Origin: Nocardia vinacea NBRC 16497
Lineage (GTDB): Bacteria; Actinomycetota; Actinomycetes; Mycobacteriales; Mycobacteriaceae
Length of the DNA: 64,000 nt
Assembly: GCF_000308835.1 (NCBI RefSeq)
Contig: NZ_BAGN01000015.1
Coordinates: 50,442 to 114,441, forward strand
Reading direction: 5' to 3'
Below the pieces are notes generated by a model. That model did no database searches. It saw only the letters and a program-made list of their open reading frames with translations, and was not told the origin of the DNA. Of this stretch, positions 17,244 to 24,852 are shown one piece after another. The position numbers and the translations under genes are program-made. Each line of letters starts with the position of its first letter. Within the stretch, counting starts at the first letter, position 1.

Positions 17244-18200
17244 CTATACGACGATCCAGCGCTGTTTCTTGGCAAGCTCGATACGTGCAGTTCTGAAAGA
17301 GTCGGACGCCTTATGGAGCAGTCGTTCCGTGGGATCGATTGTTCTTATGCCATTCGGGCAGTCGAGAACGAAGAACGCGTTGAAGCCGCCATTGTCGATT
17401 GCGACAAGGCTGTAGCCACGCGGCTCCAGTAAGTTGGAATACGCTCGTAATGAAGCTCCGAAATACCATGATCGGCCGACTTCGTCGGAGTTCGGATCCA
17501 CTGCAACCGAAGTGCTGTATTGAAAGATCTCTTGAAATTCGACCACGATAAGCCGCGGCAAGTTGAAATCAAAACTCTTCAGGACCCAGTAGTCGAAGCT
17601 ATCGATATCGAGCATCAAGATGTCGATCGGCTGGTCGCCGAATAGTTCTTCGGCGTTTCGAGCTGTGACCTTGCTGCGCAGGATCTGGATATCCGCCCAC
17701 CGAGTCTCCGGTCGTGATGCATAGAATCGGGCAGATCTCCTGACACGGCGGGCGGATATGTCCACGAGGCGACCGGAAAAGCCCCAGTTCAGAAGTAGGT
17801 TGGCCGAGTTACTCATTTCTGGGTTGCCACAGCCTATATCGAGCAGTCGGCGGTTGCCGTGTCCGATGTACTTCAGTATCGCCAGCATTATTCCGTCCTC
17901 ATTGTTCTGGCTGTATACCGAAATGTCGGATAGTGTACTAATTGTACCGATATCGACAGGTGTCGTCGCGCAATCGATGGTATTAGCATATGCTTGTTGC
18001 TGCAGATGTCGCGCAATAAACGTGACCGCTCGATCGGTGCTGCATCTGTCGATATTCGGAAACAATAGGAACTCCAGGTTTCGGGCTGAGGTGCGACGGT
18101 ATCGATCAGCACAAACTCGGACCACAGGTGACCGAGTGGATTTTCTGCCTCGGGCGCATGTAGCTTTCAACCGTTGGATGGAATTCATGCATTTTTCCAT
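17244..18200 (-). CDS. FkbM-like SAM-dependent methyltransferase
   Basis: I annotate 318 residues from ATG 18200; ATG 18188 with GGAAAA upstream is equally possible. The core reads VYSQNNEDGIMLAILKYIG, LLDIGCGNPEMSNSANLLLNWGFSGRLVD and IDILMLDIDSFDYWVLKSFD, a pattern shared with FkbM-family methyltransferases that act on natural products or glycans. The first ~75 residues are basic. It converges on the 9.6-kb operon. Upstream, ttgact and taagat at 19-base spacing could form a promoter, and the shared palindrome (site C) is 103 bases before the start. Confidence 0.72.
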   Translation of the reverse strand: MEKCMNSIQRLKATCARGRKSTRSPVVRVCADRYRRTSARNLEFLLFPNIDRCSTDRAVTFIARHLQQQAYANTIDCATTPVDIGTISTLSDISVYSQNNEDGIMLAILKYIGHGNRRLLDIGCGNPEMSNSANLLLNWGFSGRLVDISARRVRRSARFYASRPETRWADIQILRSKVTARNAEELFGDQPIDILMLDIDSFDYWVLKSFDFNLPRLIVVEFQEIFQYSTSVAVDPNSDEVGRSWYFGASLRAYSNLLEPRGYSLVAIDNGGFNAFFVLDCPNGIRTIDPTERLLHKASDSFRTARIELAKKQRWIVV

Positions 18201-18302
18201 CCCCGGATCTCTCGAACCGACTTGTCGAATCTTAGCTTTCCGGAACCCTGTGAAGTCAACCGGTATCGACACAAAACCGCCGCTCACCAGGGTCGGATTC
18301 AT

Positions 18303-18315
18303 GTCCGGTCCGGAC
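18303..18315 (-). promoter_or_regulatory. Shared 13-bp odd palindrome, site C
   Basis: Read toward the FkbM-like gene: tGTCCGGACCGGACatGAATCC. Core, flanking GAAT and orientation match sites A and B. A possible promoter (ttgact...taagat) lies between this site and the start codon, so the site would be in the position of an activator or upstream repressor. Confidence 0.55.
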
Positions 18316-18473
18316 AGAGGCGCTTGTACGGAGCCGGGACGGCCCGATGTGACGGGAGGTACGCGAAGGCGACCTCGTCCAGACGAGTAATTCCTATCGT
18401 GCGACCCCGCGCTATTCGGCCATCTTTCGGGGGACCAGGAATCACTCGGCTGTTGAACGAGCGAACCGTCCTG

Positions 18474-18640
18474 TCGTAGAAACTCCACCGCCGTGCCCAG
18501 GCTGGTACCCATCTTATTCAGGTGCTCGCCCACGTGGCGATGCGCTTGTAAAGCGCGGCTCCGAGTTGTCCTATCTGTCACGCTGCGATCGCTCGCGCAC
18601 TGCGCGGCTTGCCGCCATCCAATAGCCCGCCACAGCTTCG
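18474..18640 (-). pseudogene. RmuC-like gene fragment
   Basis: On the minus strand the frame reads LWRAIGWRQAAQ and then VGEHLNKMGTSLGTAVEF. These resemble the LLRTVAYGWRQ... and ...GEHLxKLGxSLxxAVExYN blocks near the C-terminus of RmuC DNA-recombination proteins. The connecting part is degenerate and no start or full domain remains. The rest of 18201-18790 shows no other coding signal apart from site C. Confidence 0.5.
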
Positions 18641-18790
18641 GAGACGCCGGAATGGAAACAGGCCGTGGTGGCACGCTCGATCCAATTGCCGATGGGCGCG
18701 CTGGTCGTCCGAAAGGCCGGCGCGCGATCGTGCGAATTCTTACCTATGGATACCGTGGGCGAAACAACGGCTGTTTTGCGACCACTTGCT

Positions 18791-19265
18791 TCAGTCCTTC
18801 TCGGTAGTGACTGTCAGAGTCCCACGCGCGAAGGTCTTGAGGATGCGTTGGTGGGTTTGGCGGGGCAACTGGCGGTTGCCGGGCTCGCCGAAGCGGGTTC
18901 CAGGGCTCGCCGAGGAGCCGACCGATTCCGGGCCACGACCAGCAGCCCGAGGGTGGCACGGCTGCAGGCGACGGCCAATCGGCCGAATGCCGAGTTGAAT
19001 TCGTCGCGTGGTGAGAACGGTTCCGGTCGGGGTTCCGGTGCCGTCGTACTCCGCTTGTTCGAGCGAAAATCCCACTGAGAGAAGGTCATCGAGCCGCGAT
19101 TCGACCGCCTGCATCAGCGGCAGGTCGATATCCGCCGCTTCGGGGTCCGGCAGGCCGGCGACCTCGAGTAGCGTCGGCACACCGGTTCCGACCTGCTGCC
19201 AGACCCGGGCGACCGACGCGGACAACCCGTCGCCGACGACCAGAGCCCGATCCGGCTGCCGAGAC
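18791..19265 (-). pseudogene. C-terminal remnant of a superfamily-1 helicase/AAA-type ATPase, two frameshifts
   Basis: One minus-strand frame starts at QPDRALVVGDGLS and runs through GVPTLLEVAGLPDPEAADI to DGTGTPTGTVLTT. Near 19015 the sense shifts by one frame to FNSAFGRLAVACSRATLGLLVVAR, which looks like the motif VI region (SRAT) of UvrD-like helicases. Near 18900 it returns to the first frame as GTRFGEPGNRQLPRQTHQRIL and ends at 18791. The N-terminal part is cut off exactly where the degenerate tRNA copy begins (19258-19345). It is debris and not part of the operon. Confidence 0.72.
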
Positions 19266-19279
19266 GATAGGGTCGCCGC

Positions 19280-19345
19280 GCCGCCGTAGCTCAGTCGGTA
19301 GAGCGCTTCGCCCATAGTGAAAGGTCGGGGTTCGACCTGCCTCAA
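19280..19345 (+). pseudogene. Degenerate tRNA-Thr copy
   Basis: gccgccgtagctcagtcggt and following gagcgcttcg match the 5' half of tRNA-Thr, preceded by gccgagacgatag as in the att repeat. The anticodon loop is cccatag, so the invariant T33 is lost. The 3' acceptor strand (tgcctc) no longer pairs with gccgcc. It is a third copy of the attachment region, about 170 bases left of the functional tRNA. Confidence 0.8.
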
Positions 19346-19446
19346 TGCTCGACCAGGCGGGTATACGTCCGACCTAGAAGGGACCGCACACAGCCATCTA
19401 GTCTGCCCATCGTGCTGCGATGACCTGCTCGTTTCGCTATCCGGCC

Positions 19447-19517
19447 CCGAGACGATAGACTCGCGTGGCCGAAAGGCACGCCGCCTTAGCTCAGTCGGTA
19501 GAGCGCTTCACTCGTAA
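19447..19517 (+). repeat. Right attachment repeat
   Basis: Perfect 71-base copy of 3484-3554, ending after tRNA position 38. Here it is joined to the 3' half of the tRNA, so the functional gene is restored at this end and its upstream promoter region was supplied by the element. Confidence 0.92.
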
Positions 19518-19552
19518 TGAAAAGGTCGGGGGTTCGATTCCCCCAGGCGGCT
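19480..19552 (+). tRNA. tRNA-Thr(CGT)
   Basis: A 73-base tRNA: acceptor gccgcct/aggcggc, D-stem gctc/gagc with loop agtcggta, anticodon loop ctcgtaa (anticodon CGT), T-arm ggggg-ttcgatt-ccccc, discriminator T, CCA not encoded. The first base pair of the anticodon stem is a C-A mismatch. It decodes ACG. It serves as the integration site of the island. Confidence 0.96.
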
Positions 19553-19792
19553 CAATATCTTTTGCTATACGTGCAGGCTGGGCCTATTTTTTGGAGTCTC
19601 AGATTTGCTCGAGACGCTTTCGGCGCCATTCCATTGAGCCCCATGACCTACGTTCGCGATGGCTTCCTCGCCGCTTTCAACGGGGCGTCCGGATTCACGA
19701 CCCATTCCTGACGGTTGTCGCGATCGCTGGACTTGCCGCCCTGCCCAGCCTGCTGGCCGTCGCGGATCCGGAGCTGCCTGGGAGACTGGTCG

Positions 19793-21016
19793 ATGATGGA
19801 CACCAGCCAGCCCGTGCGATCATCTGTCCGCCGCCGACCGCGCGATCGTCGCGCTACGATCGTGCGCGCGGCGAGCGAGGCCTTCGCCCGGCACGGCTAT
19901 CACGGCACCTCGATGTCTGACATCGCCGCGGCGGTCGGAATCACCTCCACCGCGCTGTATCGACATTTCCGCAGCAAGCAACAACTGCTCGGACACTGTT
20001 TGCTCGATGGTCTGGACGTCACCGTGGCGCGGCTCGACAACGCCCACCGCGCCGACCCTTCGGGGGGATCGGTGCTGACCGAGTTGGTGCGGGTCGCGCT
20101 GGAATTGCGGGGTCTGCCGCGATTGTGGCAGCTCGAGTTCCGCAACTTGCTGCCGACGGATCGCATGGGAGTGCTCGCGCGTGCGGTGCGTTTGACTTGC
20201 TATCTCCGCACCGCGATCCGCGCACGCCGCCCCGACCTCGCCCCGGCCGATGTGGAATTGCTGAGCTGGTGTGTGCTGTCGGTCGCGGTCAGTCCGTCCT
20301 ATCATCGGGTCGAGCTGCCGGGGCCGCTGTTCGCCGAGGTGCTCGACAACGCTGTGGCCGCAACGATCGACGTCCGGCTACCGACCGGCGTGGCCTCGGA
20401 GAGGCGCGCGGCGCGGGCAGCATGGGTGACCGGTGACGTCGAATTCGATCGCGGAGTGCGACCGGAACGGTTGATCGTCGCTGCCGCGCGCTTGTTCAAT
20501 ACGCGAGGGTACGCCGCGGTGAGCATCGAAGACATCGGCGCGGCGGTCGGGGTGAGTGGGCCTGCTTTGTACCACCATTTCGCCGGTAAGGCGGAGCTGC
20601 TCAACCAGATTATCGATCGCAACGATCAATGGATTCGCCTCTACATGTCGCGGGCATTGACCGAGGGTGACGATCCACGTCAGTCGCTGTTGCTGCTGCT
20701 GTCCTATTTCGCGCGCTTCGCTGTCGAGCAGCCCGATCTGATGGGGACGACGGTCAGCGAGGTCGCGCATCTGCCGCGGGATCTGGCCGAGCGCTACCGG
20801 CAAGCACACCGTGACGGCGTCATCCGCTGGGCGCGCATGCTGCAGACTGTGCGTCCCGAGCTGTCGTTGCCGACGGCGCGAGTGTCCATCCAGGCGGTTA
20901 CCACCGTTGTCATCGACGCGGCACGCAATCCGCGGCTGAGCCGCCGAGGTGACATCGTCGAGGCTCTGGTGGCCGTGGGCGACGCGATCGCCTTCTCCGG
21001 CCGCACCCGCTCCTGA
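19793..21016 (+). CDS. Tandem (double) TetR-family regulator
   Basis: A 407-residue protein made of two complete TetR units. The first HTH reads HGYHGTSMSDIAAAVGITSTALYRHF (residues ~40-65), the second RGYAAVSIEDIGAAVGVSGPALYHHF (residues ~240-265), each followed by a helical ligand-binding-like region. Such fused regulators are found near acyl-CoA dehydrogenases in actinobacteria and presumably bind DNA as one chain with two recognition helices. It is adjacent to and co-directional with a FadE5-like gene. ATG 19793 or 19796 fits ggga nine bases upstream; the frame opens earlier at 19715. Confidence 0.88.
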   Translation: MMDTSQPVRSSVRRRPRDRRATIVRAASEAFARHGYHGTSMSDIAAAVGITSTALYRHFRSKQQLLGHCLLDGLDVTVARLDNAHRADPSGGSVLTELVRVALELRGLPRLWQLEFRNLLPTDRMGVLARAVRLTCYLRTAIRARRPDLAPADVELLSWCVLSVAVSPSYHRVELPGPLFAEVLDNAVAATIDVRLPTGVASERRAARAAWVTGDVEFDRGVRPERLIVAAARLFNTRGYAAVSIEDIGAAVGVSGPALYHHFAGKAELLNQIIDRNDQWIRLYMSRALTEGDDPRQSLLLLLSYFARFAVEQPDLMGTTVSEVAHLPRDLAERYRQAHRDGVIRWARMLQTVRPELSLPTARVSIQAVTTVVIDAARNPRLSRRGDIVEALVAVGDAIAFSGRTRS

Positions 21017-21221
21017 TCCAGGGTAAGCGCTGTTCCCAGAAATTTATCGTTCATTAACTTACTGACCTTTTTGGGCTATTGCTGGCTGGCGTCATCAGAC
21101 TGTAGCTTAGCGTCGAGTAACTTAACGGTGCTCCCGAGCTGCCTGAGATGTCCGGGCGCTCGGCGGGCGCGCGTATCATCTCGCCCGGCTGCAGGCCGGG
21201 CCTGTGCGAAGGCGAGTGCTG

Positions 21222-23057
21222 GTGGGGCATTACAAGAGCAACGTGCGTGATCTCGAGTTCAATCTGTTCGAGGTGCTCGGTCTCGAGGCGGTCCTGCAGT
21301 CGGGGCAGTTCGGTGACCTCGATGGCGAGACCGTGCGGTCGATGCTGGTCGAGGCGGCGCGCCTGGCCGAGGGACCGGTGGCGGAGTCCTATGCCGACGC
21401 CGACCGCAACCCGCCGGTGTTCGACCCGGCCACGCATTCGGTGCGGCTGCCCGATTCGCTTCAGCGATCCGTGCGCGCCTGGTACGACGGCGACTGGTGG
21501 CGGGTCGGCAAGGCCGAGGCGATCGGTGGGGTGCCCGCCCCGCGAATGCTGGCGTGGGCGATCAACGAGTTCCTCCTCGGCGCCCAGCCCGCGGCGTACA
21601 TGTACCTGTGCGGGCCCGTCATGGCCGACATCGTCCACAGCCTCGGCACCGAGCAGCAGCGGCACTGGGCGGAACTGGCGATGCAGCGCAACTGGTCGGC
21701 GACCATGGTGCTCACCGAACCGGACGCCGGCTCCGACGTAGGTGCAGGGCGCACCAAGGCGATTCCGCAAGCTGACGGCACCTGGCACATCGAGGGCGTC
21801 AAACGGTTCATCACCTCCGCCGACTGCGGTGACCTGTTCGAGAACACCATCCACCAGGTCCTCGCCCGCCCCGAGGGTGCAGGCCCCGGCACCAAGGGGC
21901 TGAGCCTGTTTTTGGTGCCGAAGTATCGGTTCGATCCGCAGACCGGTGAGATCGGTAACCGCAACGGTGTTTTCGTGACCAACCTCGAGCACAAGATGGG
22001 TTTGAAGGCGTCCGCGACTTGCGAGCTGACCTTCGGCGGGCATGGCACACCAGCCATCGGGTATCTCGTCGGCGAGGTTCACGACGGTATCGCGCAGATG
22101 TTCGAGGTCATCGAGGAAGCCCGGATGATGGTGGGCACCAAGGCCATCGCCACTCTCTCCAGCGGCTACCTCAACGCCCTCGAGTACGCCAAGACTCGCG
22201 TGCAGGGCAGTGATCTGATCCAGAGCGCCGACAAGAACGCGCCGAAGGTGACCATCACCCACCACCCCGATGTGCGGCGCTCGCTGATGATGCAGAAGGC
22301 CTACGTCGAGGGACTGCGCGCGATCTACCTGTACACCGCCGCCCATCAGGATACCGTTGCGGCCCAGCATGTTTCAGGTGCCGACGCCGAACTGGCCGCG
22401 CGTGTGAACGATTTGCTGCTGCCGATCGTCAAGGGCGTCGGATCAGAGCGGGGTTATCAGTATCTGACCGAATCCCTGCAGTGCTTCGGGGGCTCGGGTT
22501 TCCTGCAGGACTACCCGATCGAACAGTACATCCGCGACTCGAAGATCGACTCGCTATACGAGGGCACCACCGCCATCCAGGCCCAGGACTTCTTCTTCCG
22601 CAAGATCGCCCGCGACCACGGTGTCGCACTCGCGCACGTGGCCGGCAAGGTACGCGAGACCACCGAATCCACCAGTGACGGCGGCAGGCTCAAAGCCGAG
22701 AAGATCCTGCTCGCCACCGCCCTCGAAGACGTGCAGGACATGGTGGGCAAACTGACCCAGCACCTGATCGCCGCCCGCGAGCAGCCGACGGAGCTGTACA
22801 AGATCGGCTTGGTCGCGGTGCCGTTGCTGCTCGCTGTCGGTGATCTCCTCGTCGGTTGGCGGCTCATCGTGGCGGCCGAAATCGCCCTCACCGCTCTGGA
22901 TTCCGATCTGGGCGAGCAGGACCGGGCCTTCTACGACGGCAAGATCGCCGTGGCGTCGTTCTTCGCCAAGACCGTGCTGCCGCACCTGAGCGCCGAATGG
23001 TCGATGATCTCCGACATCGACGACAGCATCATGGAACTCGACGAAGCAGCATTCTGA
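21222..23057 (+). CDS. Acyl-CoA dehydrogenase (FadE5-like, long form)
   Basis: FAD-dependent dehydrogenation of acyl-CoA in beta-oxidation. The ~611-residue protein has the long form with a C-terminal extra helical domain, as in mycobacterial FadE5. Landmarks are [17 protein letters not shown] (flavin/substrate motif), [12 protein letters not shown] [13 protein letters not shown] and [12 protein letters not shown], which carries the usual catalytic Glu region. I choose GTG 21222, giving (M)[13 protein letters not shown], the conserved start; the frame is open from 21204. The 187-base gap before it contains near-inverted ttaacttact and gagtaacttaac stretches that could be a TetR operator. Confidence 0.92.
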   Translation: MGHYKSNVRDLEFNLFEVLGLEAVLQSGQFGDLDGETVRSMLVEAARLAEGPVAESYADADRNPPVFDPATHSVRLPDSLQRSVRAWYDGDWWRVGKAEAIGGVPAPRMLAWAINEFLLGAQPAAYMYLCGPVMADIVHSLGTEQQRHWAELAMQRNWSATMVLTEPDAGSDVGAGRTKAIPQADGTWHIEGVKRFITSADCGDLFENTIHQVLARPEGAGPGTKGLSLFLVPKYRFDPQTGEIGNRNGVFVTNLEHKMGLKASATCELTFGGHGTPAIGYLVGEVHDGIAQMFEVIEEARMMVGTKAIATLSSGYLNALEYAKTRVQGSDLIQSADKNAPKVTITHHPDVRRSLMMQKAYVEGLRAIYLYTAAHQDTVAAQHVSGADAELAARVNDLLLPIVKGVGSERGYQYLTESLQCFGGSGFLQDYPIEQYIRDSKIDSLYEGTTAIQAQDFFFRKIARDHGVALAHVAGKVRETTESTSDGGRLKAEKILLATALEDVQDMVGKLTQHLIAAREQPTELYKIGLVAVPLLLAVGDLLVGWRLIVAAEIALTALDSDLGEQDRAFYDGKIAVASFFAKTVLPHLSAEWSMISDIDDSIMELDEAAF

Positions 23058-23096
23058 CACGAAGGAACACTGTGCGGATATATTCCGTTTTGGACT

Positions 23097-23113
23097 ATTT
23101 CCATAACGGAAAT
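23097..23113. promoter_or_regulatory. Palindrome, probable MarR operator
   Basis: ATTTCC-ATAAC-GGAAAT is a perfect 6-bp dyad with a 5-base centre. A related imperfect copy, attccgttttggac, lies just upstream at ~23081-23094. The pair stands directly before the Shine-Dalgarno gagagg (23120-23125) of the broken MarR gene, as expected for autoregulation. Confidence 0.6.
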
Positions 23114-23130
23114 ACTGGCGAGAGGTGTGA

Positions 23131-23597
23131 GCCGGTGGCAGTGCTGACGTCGCCAGGTGACATTGGCTCCTCAGACAGGGTGATGACGTTCAAGGCTTGC
23201 AGATCTTGGGAGTGCAGGCCGACTTGTTTGGCGATGCGCTCGTTGGTCAGCACCGAGTTCGCCACCAACCGACGCAGCCCCACCTGGATCCGCGTCTCAA
23301 CCTCGGCGCGTCTGGACACCACTTGCCGCCGAGCACGACCACCCGCGTCGTCGACCGCCTGGAACAAGCTGGCTACCTGCGCCGTGTCGCCGCCCCGAAC
23401 GATCGACGCAAAGTGCTCTGGAAGCGGACCCGGCCAAGATGGACGACCTGCGACAGCGATACGCCGCCGTGGCCCGCAACCTCGACACCCACAGTGCGCG
23501 ATTCACCATGACTGAACTCGAAACCGTCGCACGGTATCTAGAGCTGCTCGAACCCTCGCCCCAGTCGGCCGAGCAACCAGAAGTCGCTCCCGAATAA
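23131..23597 (+). pseudogene. MarR-family regulator split by an exact 192-bp inversion
   Basis: On the plus strand, 23323 onward encodes the second half of a MarR protein (LPPSTTTRVVDRLEQAGYLRR, PNDRRKVL). The first half is present at 23131-23322 but on the minus strand: GTG GTG TCC..., giving ETRIQVGLRRLVANSVLTNE and ending PGDVSTATG. Flipping back these 192 bases (64 codons) places the GTG start 5 bases after gagagg and joins ...STATG|LPPSTTT... in frame. A second lesion exists: after RRKVL one base is missing, then EADPAKMDDLRQRYAAVARN continues to the TAA at 23597. It lies 73 bases after the acyl-CoA dehydrogenase gene. Confidence 0.88.
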
Positions 23598-23857
23598 CTT
23601 CGTCCGATCCGCTTTCGACTGAACTCGGATCCGGATCAATCGACTGGATCGGACGGAAGGCGATTGTCCCGGCTGATCGGATTCAGCTGCTGGCAGGTTT
23701 ATCCTTCGGGTTCCTGCTCGTGAGTCCGTGGTCATGGGTACTGTCGCCGCAGTCGCGGCCGGCGATGCCTGCATGGTGCGTCCGGCGCTGGCCCGGATCC
23801 CTTCCAAGCGGTCGCTACGTCCGGGAAACAGGTCGGCGTTTGCGGTGGCAATGTCCC

Positions 23858-24529
23858 CTAGAACGTGAATTCTGTTCCGTAGCCGGTTGTCTGGGCGGTC
23901 CCGTTGATACCGTCGACGCGCGCGGTGACGAATGGCATGGCCGATGCGGGCGTCAGGCATCCGCTGATGTTCAGTGGCGTGTTGGTGTGACTGAATGTGT
24001 AGGGGTACTCCGCGTCCTGATCCAGGCTGGCCGCACCGATTATCACCGCCGTGACGCTCCCCGGTGCGAGGGTTAGCGAGACCGCTCCGGCGAGACCGGC
24101 ATTGACGCCGAAACTCGGTTGAATTGCGACAGTGAGGGCGGTCGAATCGCCGAGGGTCAACGCGAGCGAGGGTGCGATACCCGCGCTGACGCCGATGCTC
24201 GGCGCAATCCCGATGGAGATGCCTTGGGAGAGATCCACGCCGCAACCGAGCAAGTATCCGATCGCGATTTCCCCATCGCGAACGGATCGACCGCCGCTGA
24301 CAGACACCGAGTAATCCCCGGACACTTTGACTGCGTGCACGAACGGGATTCCTTGTGCCAGATCGGCTCCGGCTGGGACAGTATTGTTCATATCCACTGC
24401 CGCGACGAGGTGCATTCCACCGGCACCGGCTTCGCCGGGTGCCGCCTCGGCGGGTGCGTTGGCGATGCAAGTCGCTGCACCGACTATCGCCGTGAGCGAT
24501 GCAATGATCCTGAGAAATTTCCTGGTCAT
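23858..24529 (-). CDS. MspA-family porin
   Basis: A 223-residue secreted porin-family protein. ATG 24529 follows ggag at good spacing and gives MTRKFLRIIASLTAIVGAAT, a signal peptide ending AEA. Family features: a GREIAIGYLLGCGVDLSQG motif (here GYLLGCG instead of GYHVGCA), Gly/Ala-rich strands, LTLAPGSVTAVIIG, C-terminal YGTEFTF. It is the third MspA-type gene in 20 kb. The 260 bases between the MarR remnant and this gene show no other feature. Confidence 0.85.
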   Translation of the reverse strand: MTRKFLRIIASLTAIVGAATCIANAPAEAAPGEAGAGGMHLVAAVDMNNTVPAGADLAQGIPFVHAVKVSGDYSVSVSGGRSVRDGEIAIGYLLGCGVDLSQGISIGIAPSIGVSAGIAPSLALTLGDSTALTVAIQPSFGVNAGLAGAVSLTLAPGSVTAVIIGAASLDQDAEYPYTFSHTNTPLNISGCLTPASAMPFVTARVDGINGTAQTTGYGTEFTF

Positions 24530-24852
24530 ACCACTCCAGTCGAATAAGTACCGACACAGACTGTTCCGTAGAAATAGATCGCTCGCGACACCGGGGCTCG
24601 AAGTGTCTACCCGCGCAGGAGGTTCGATACGGGACCAGCACTCGAACCTTCCGGCAGACCCTACCGCATCTACGGGACAACTGATCTCATGAGCCCTGTT
24701 ACTCATCCGGCCTGTCGACAAACGGGACGTTTACGGGTCGCGCCTCGAGACTGCGCGTCCCGAACTCGGGGCCCGGCGAGATCGTCGCGGCCCTGGCCAG
24801 TTGTGCTACGTCTCAAGGGGTTTCGATTACCCCGGGCGGCTCGACCCGACGG
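24530..24852. other. Intergenic region with tRNA-like fragment
   Basis: The region upstream of the porin gene and downstream of the LuxR gene holds no supportable gene. Its right end carries the tRNA 3'-half-like sequence listed separately. Confidence 0.5.
24816..24842 (+). pseudogene. tRNA 3'-half-like sequence (possible old attachment end)
   Basis: ggggt-ttcgatt-acccc forms a perfect 5-bp T-arm with a canonical seven-base loop. It is followed directly by gggcggc and t, which resembles the acceptor 3' strand and discriminator of tRNA-Thr (aggcggc, t). No 5' half precedes it. It may be the far end of an earlier insertion into the same tRNA, or coincidence. Confidence 0.4.

Larger units (their letters stand above)
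3484..19517. mobile_element. Genomic island integrated into tRNA-Thr(CGT)
   Basis: The island is bounded by a 71-bp perfect direct repeat that contains the sequence upstream of tRNA-Thr and its first 38 bases. A broken tyrosine integrase sits next to the left repeat. Content is accessory: two porins, a STAND ATPase, a ten-gene biosynthesis-like block with visibly lower GC (for example only 24 of the 60 bases at 12121-12180 are G or C), and several gene fragments. With the integrase broken, the element is probably fixed unless helped in trans. Confidence 0.85.

Noticed and set aside
18791..19345. First read as an ethanolamine ammonia-lyase small-subunit-like protein because of LVVGDGLSA.
   Set aside because: The continuation in a second frame (CSRATLGLLVVAR, then QLPRQTHQRIL) fits a helicase C-terminus with two frameshifts better, and the start lies in tRNA-derived sequence.
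23131..23322. Invertible phase-variation switch at the MarR gene.
   Set aside because: No inverted repeats longer than one base at the ends, no recombinase nearby, and a second frameshift in the gene; kept as an inversion finding only.
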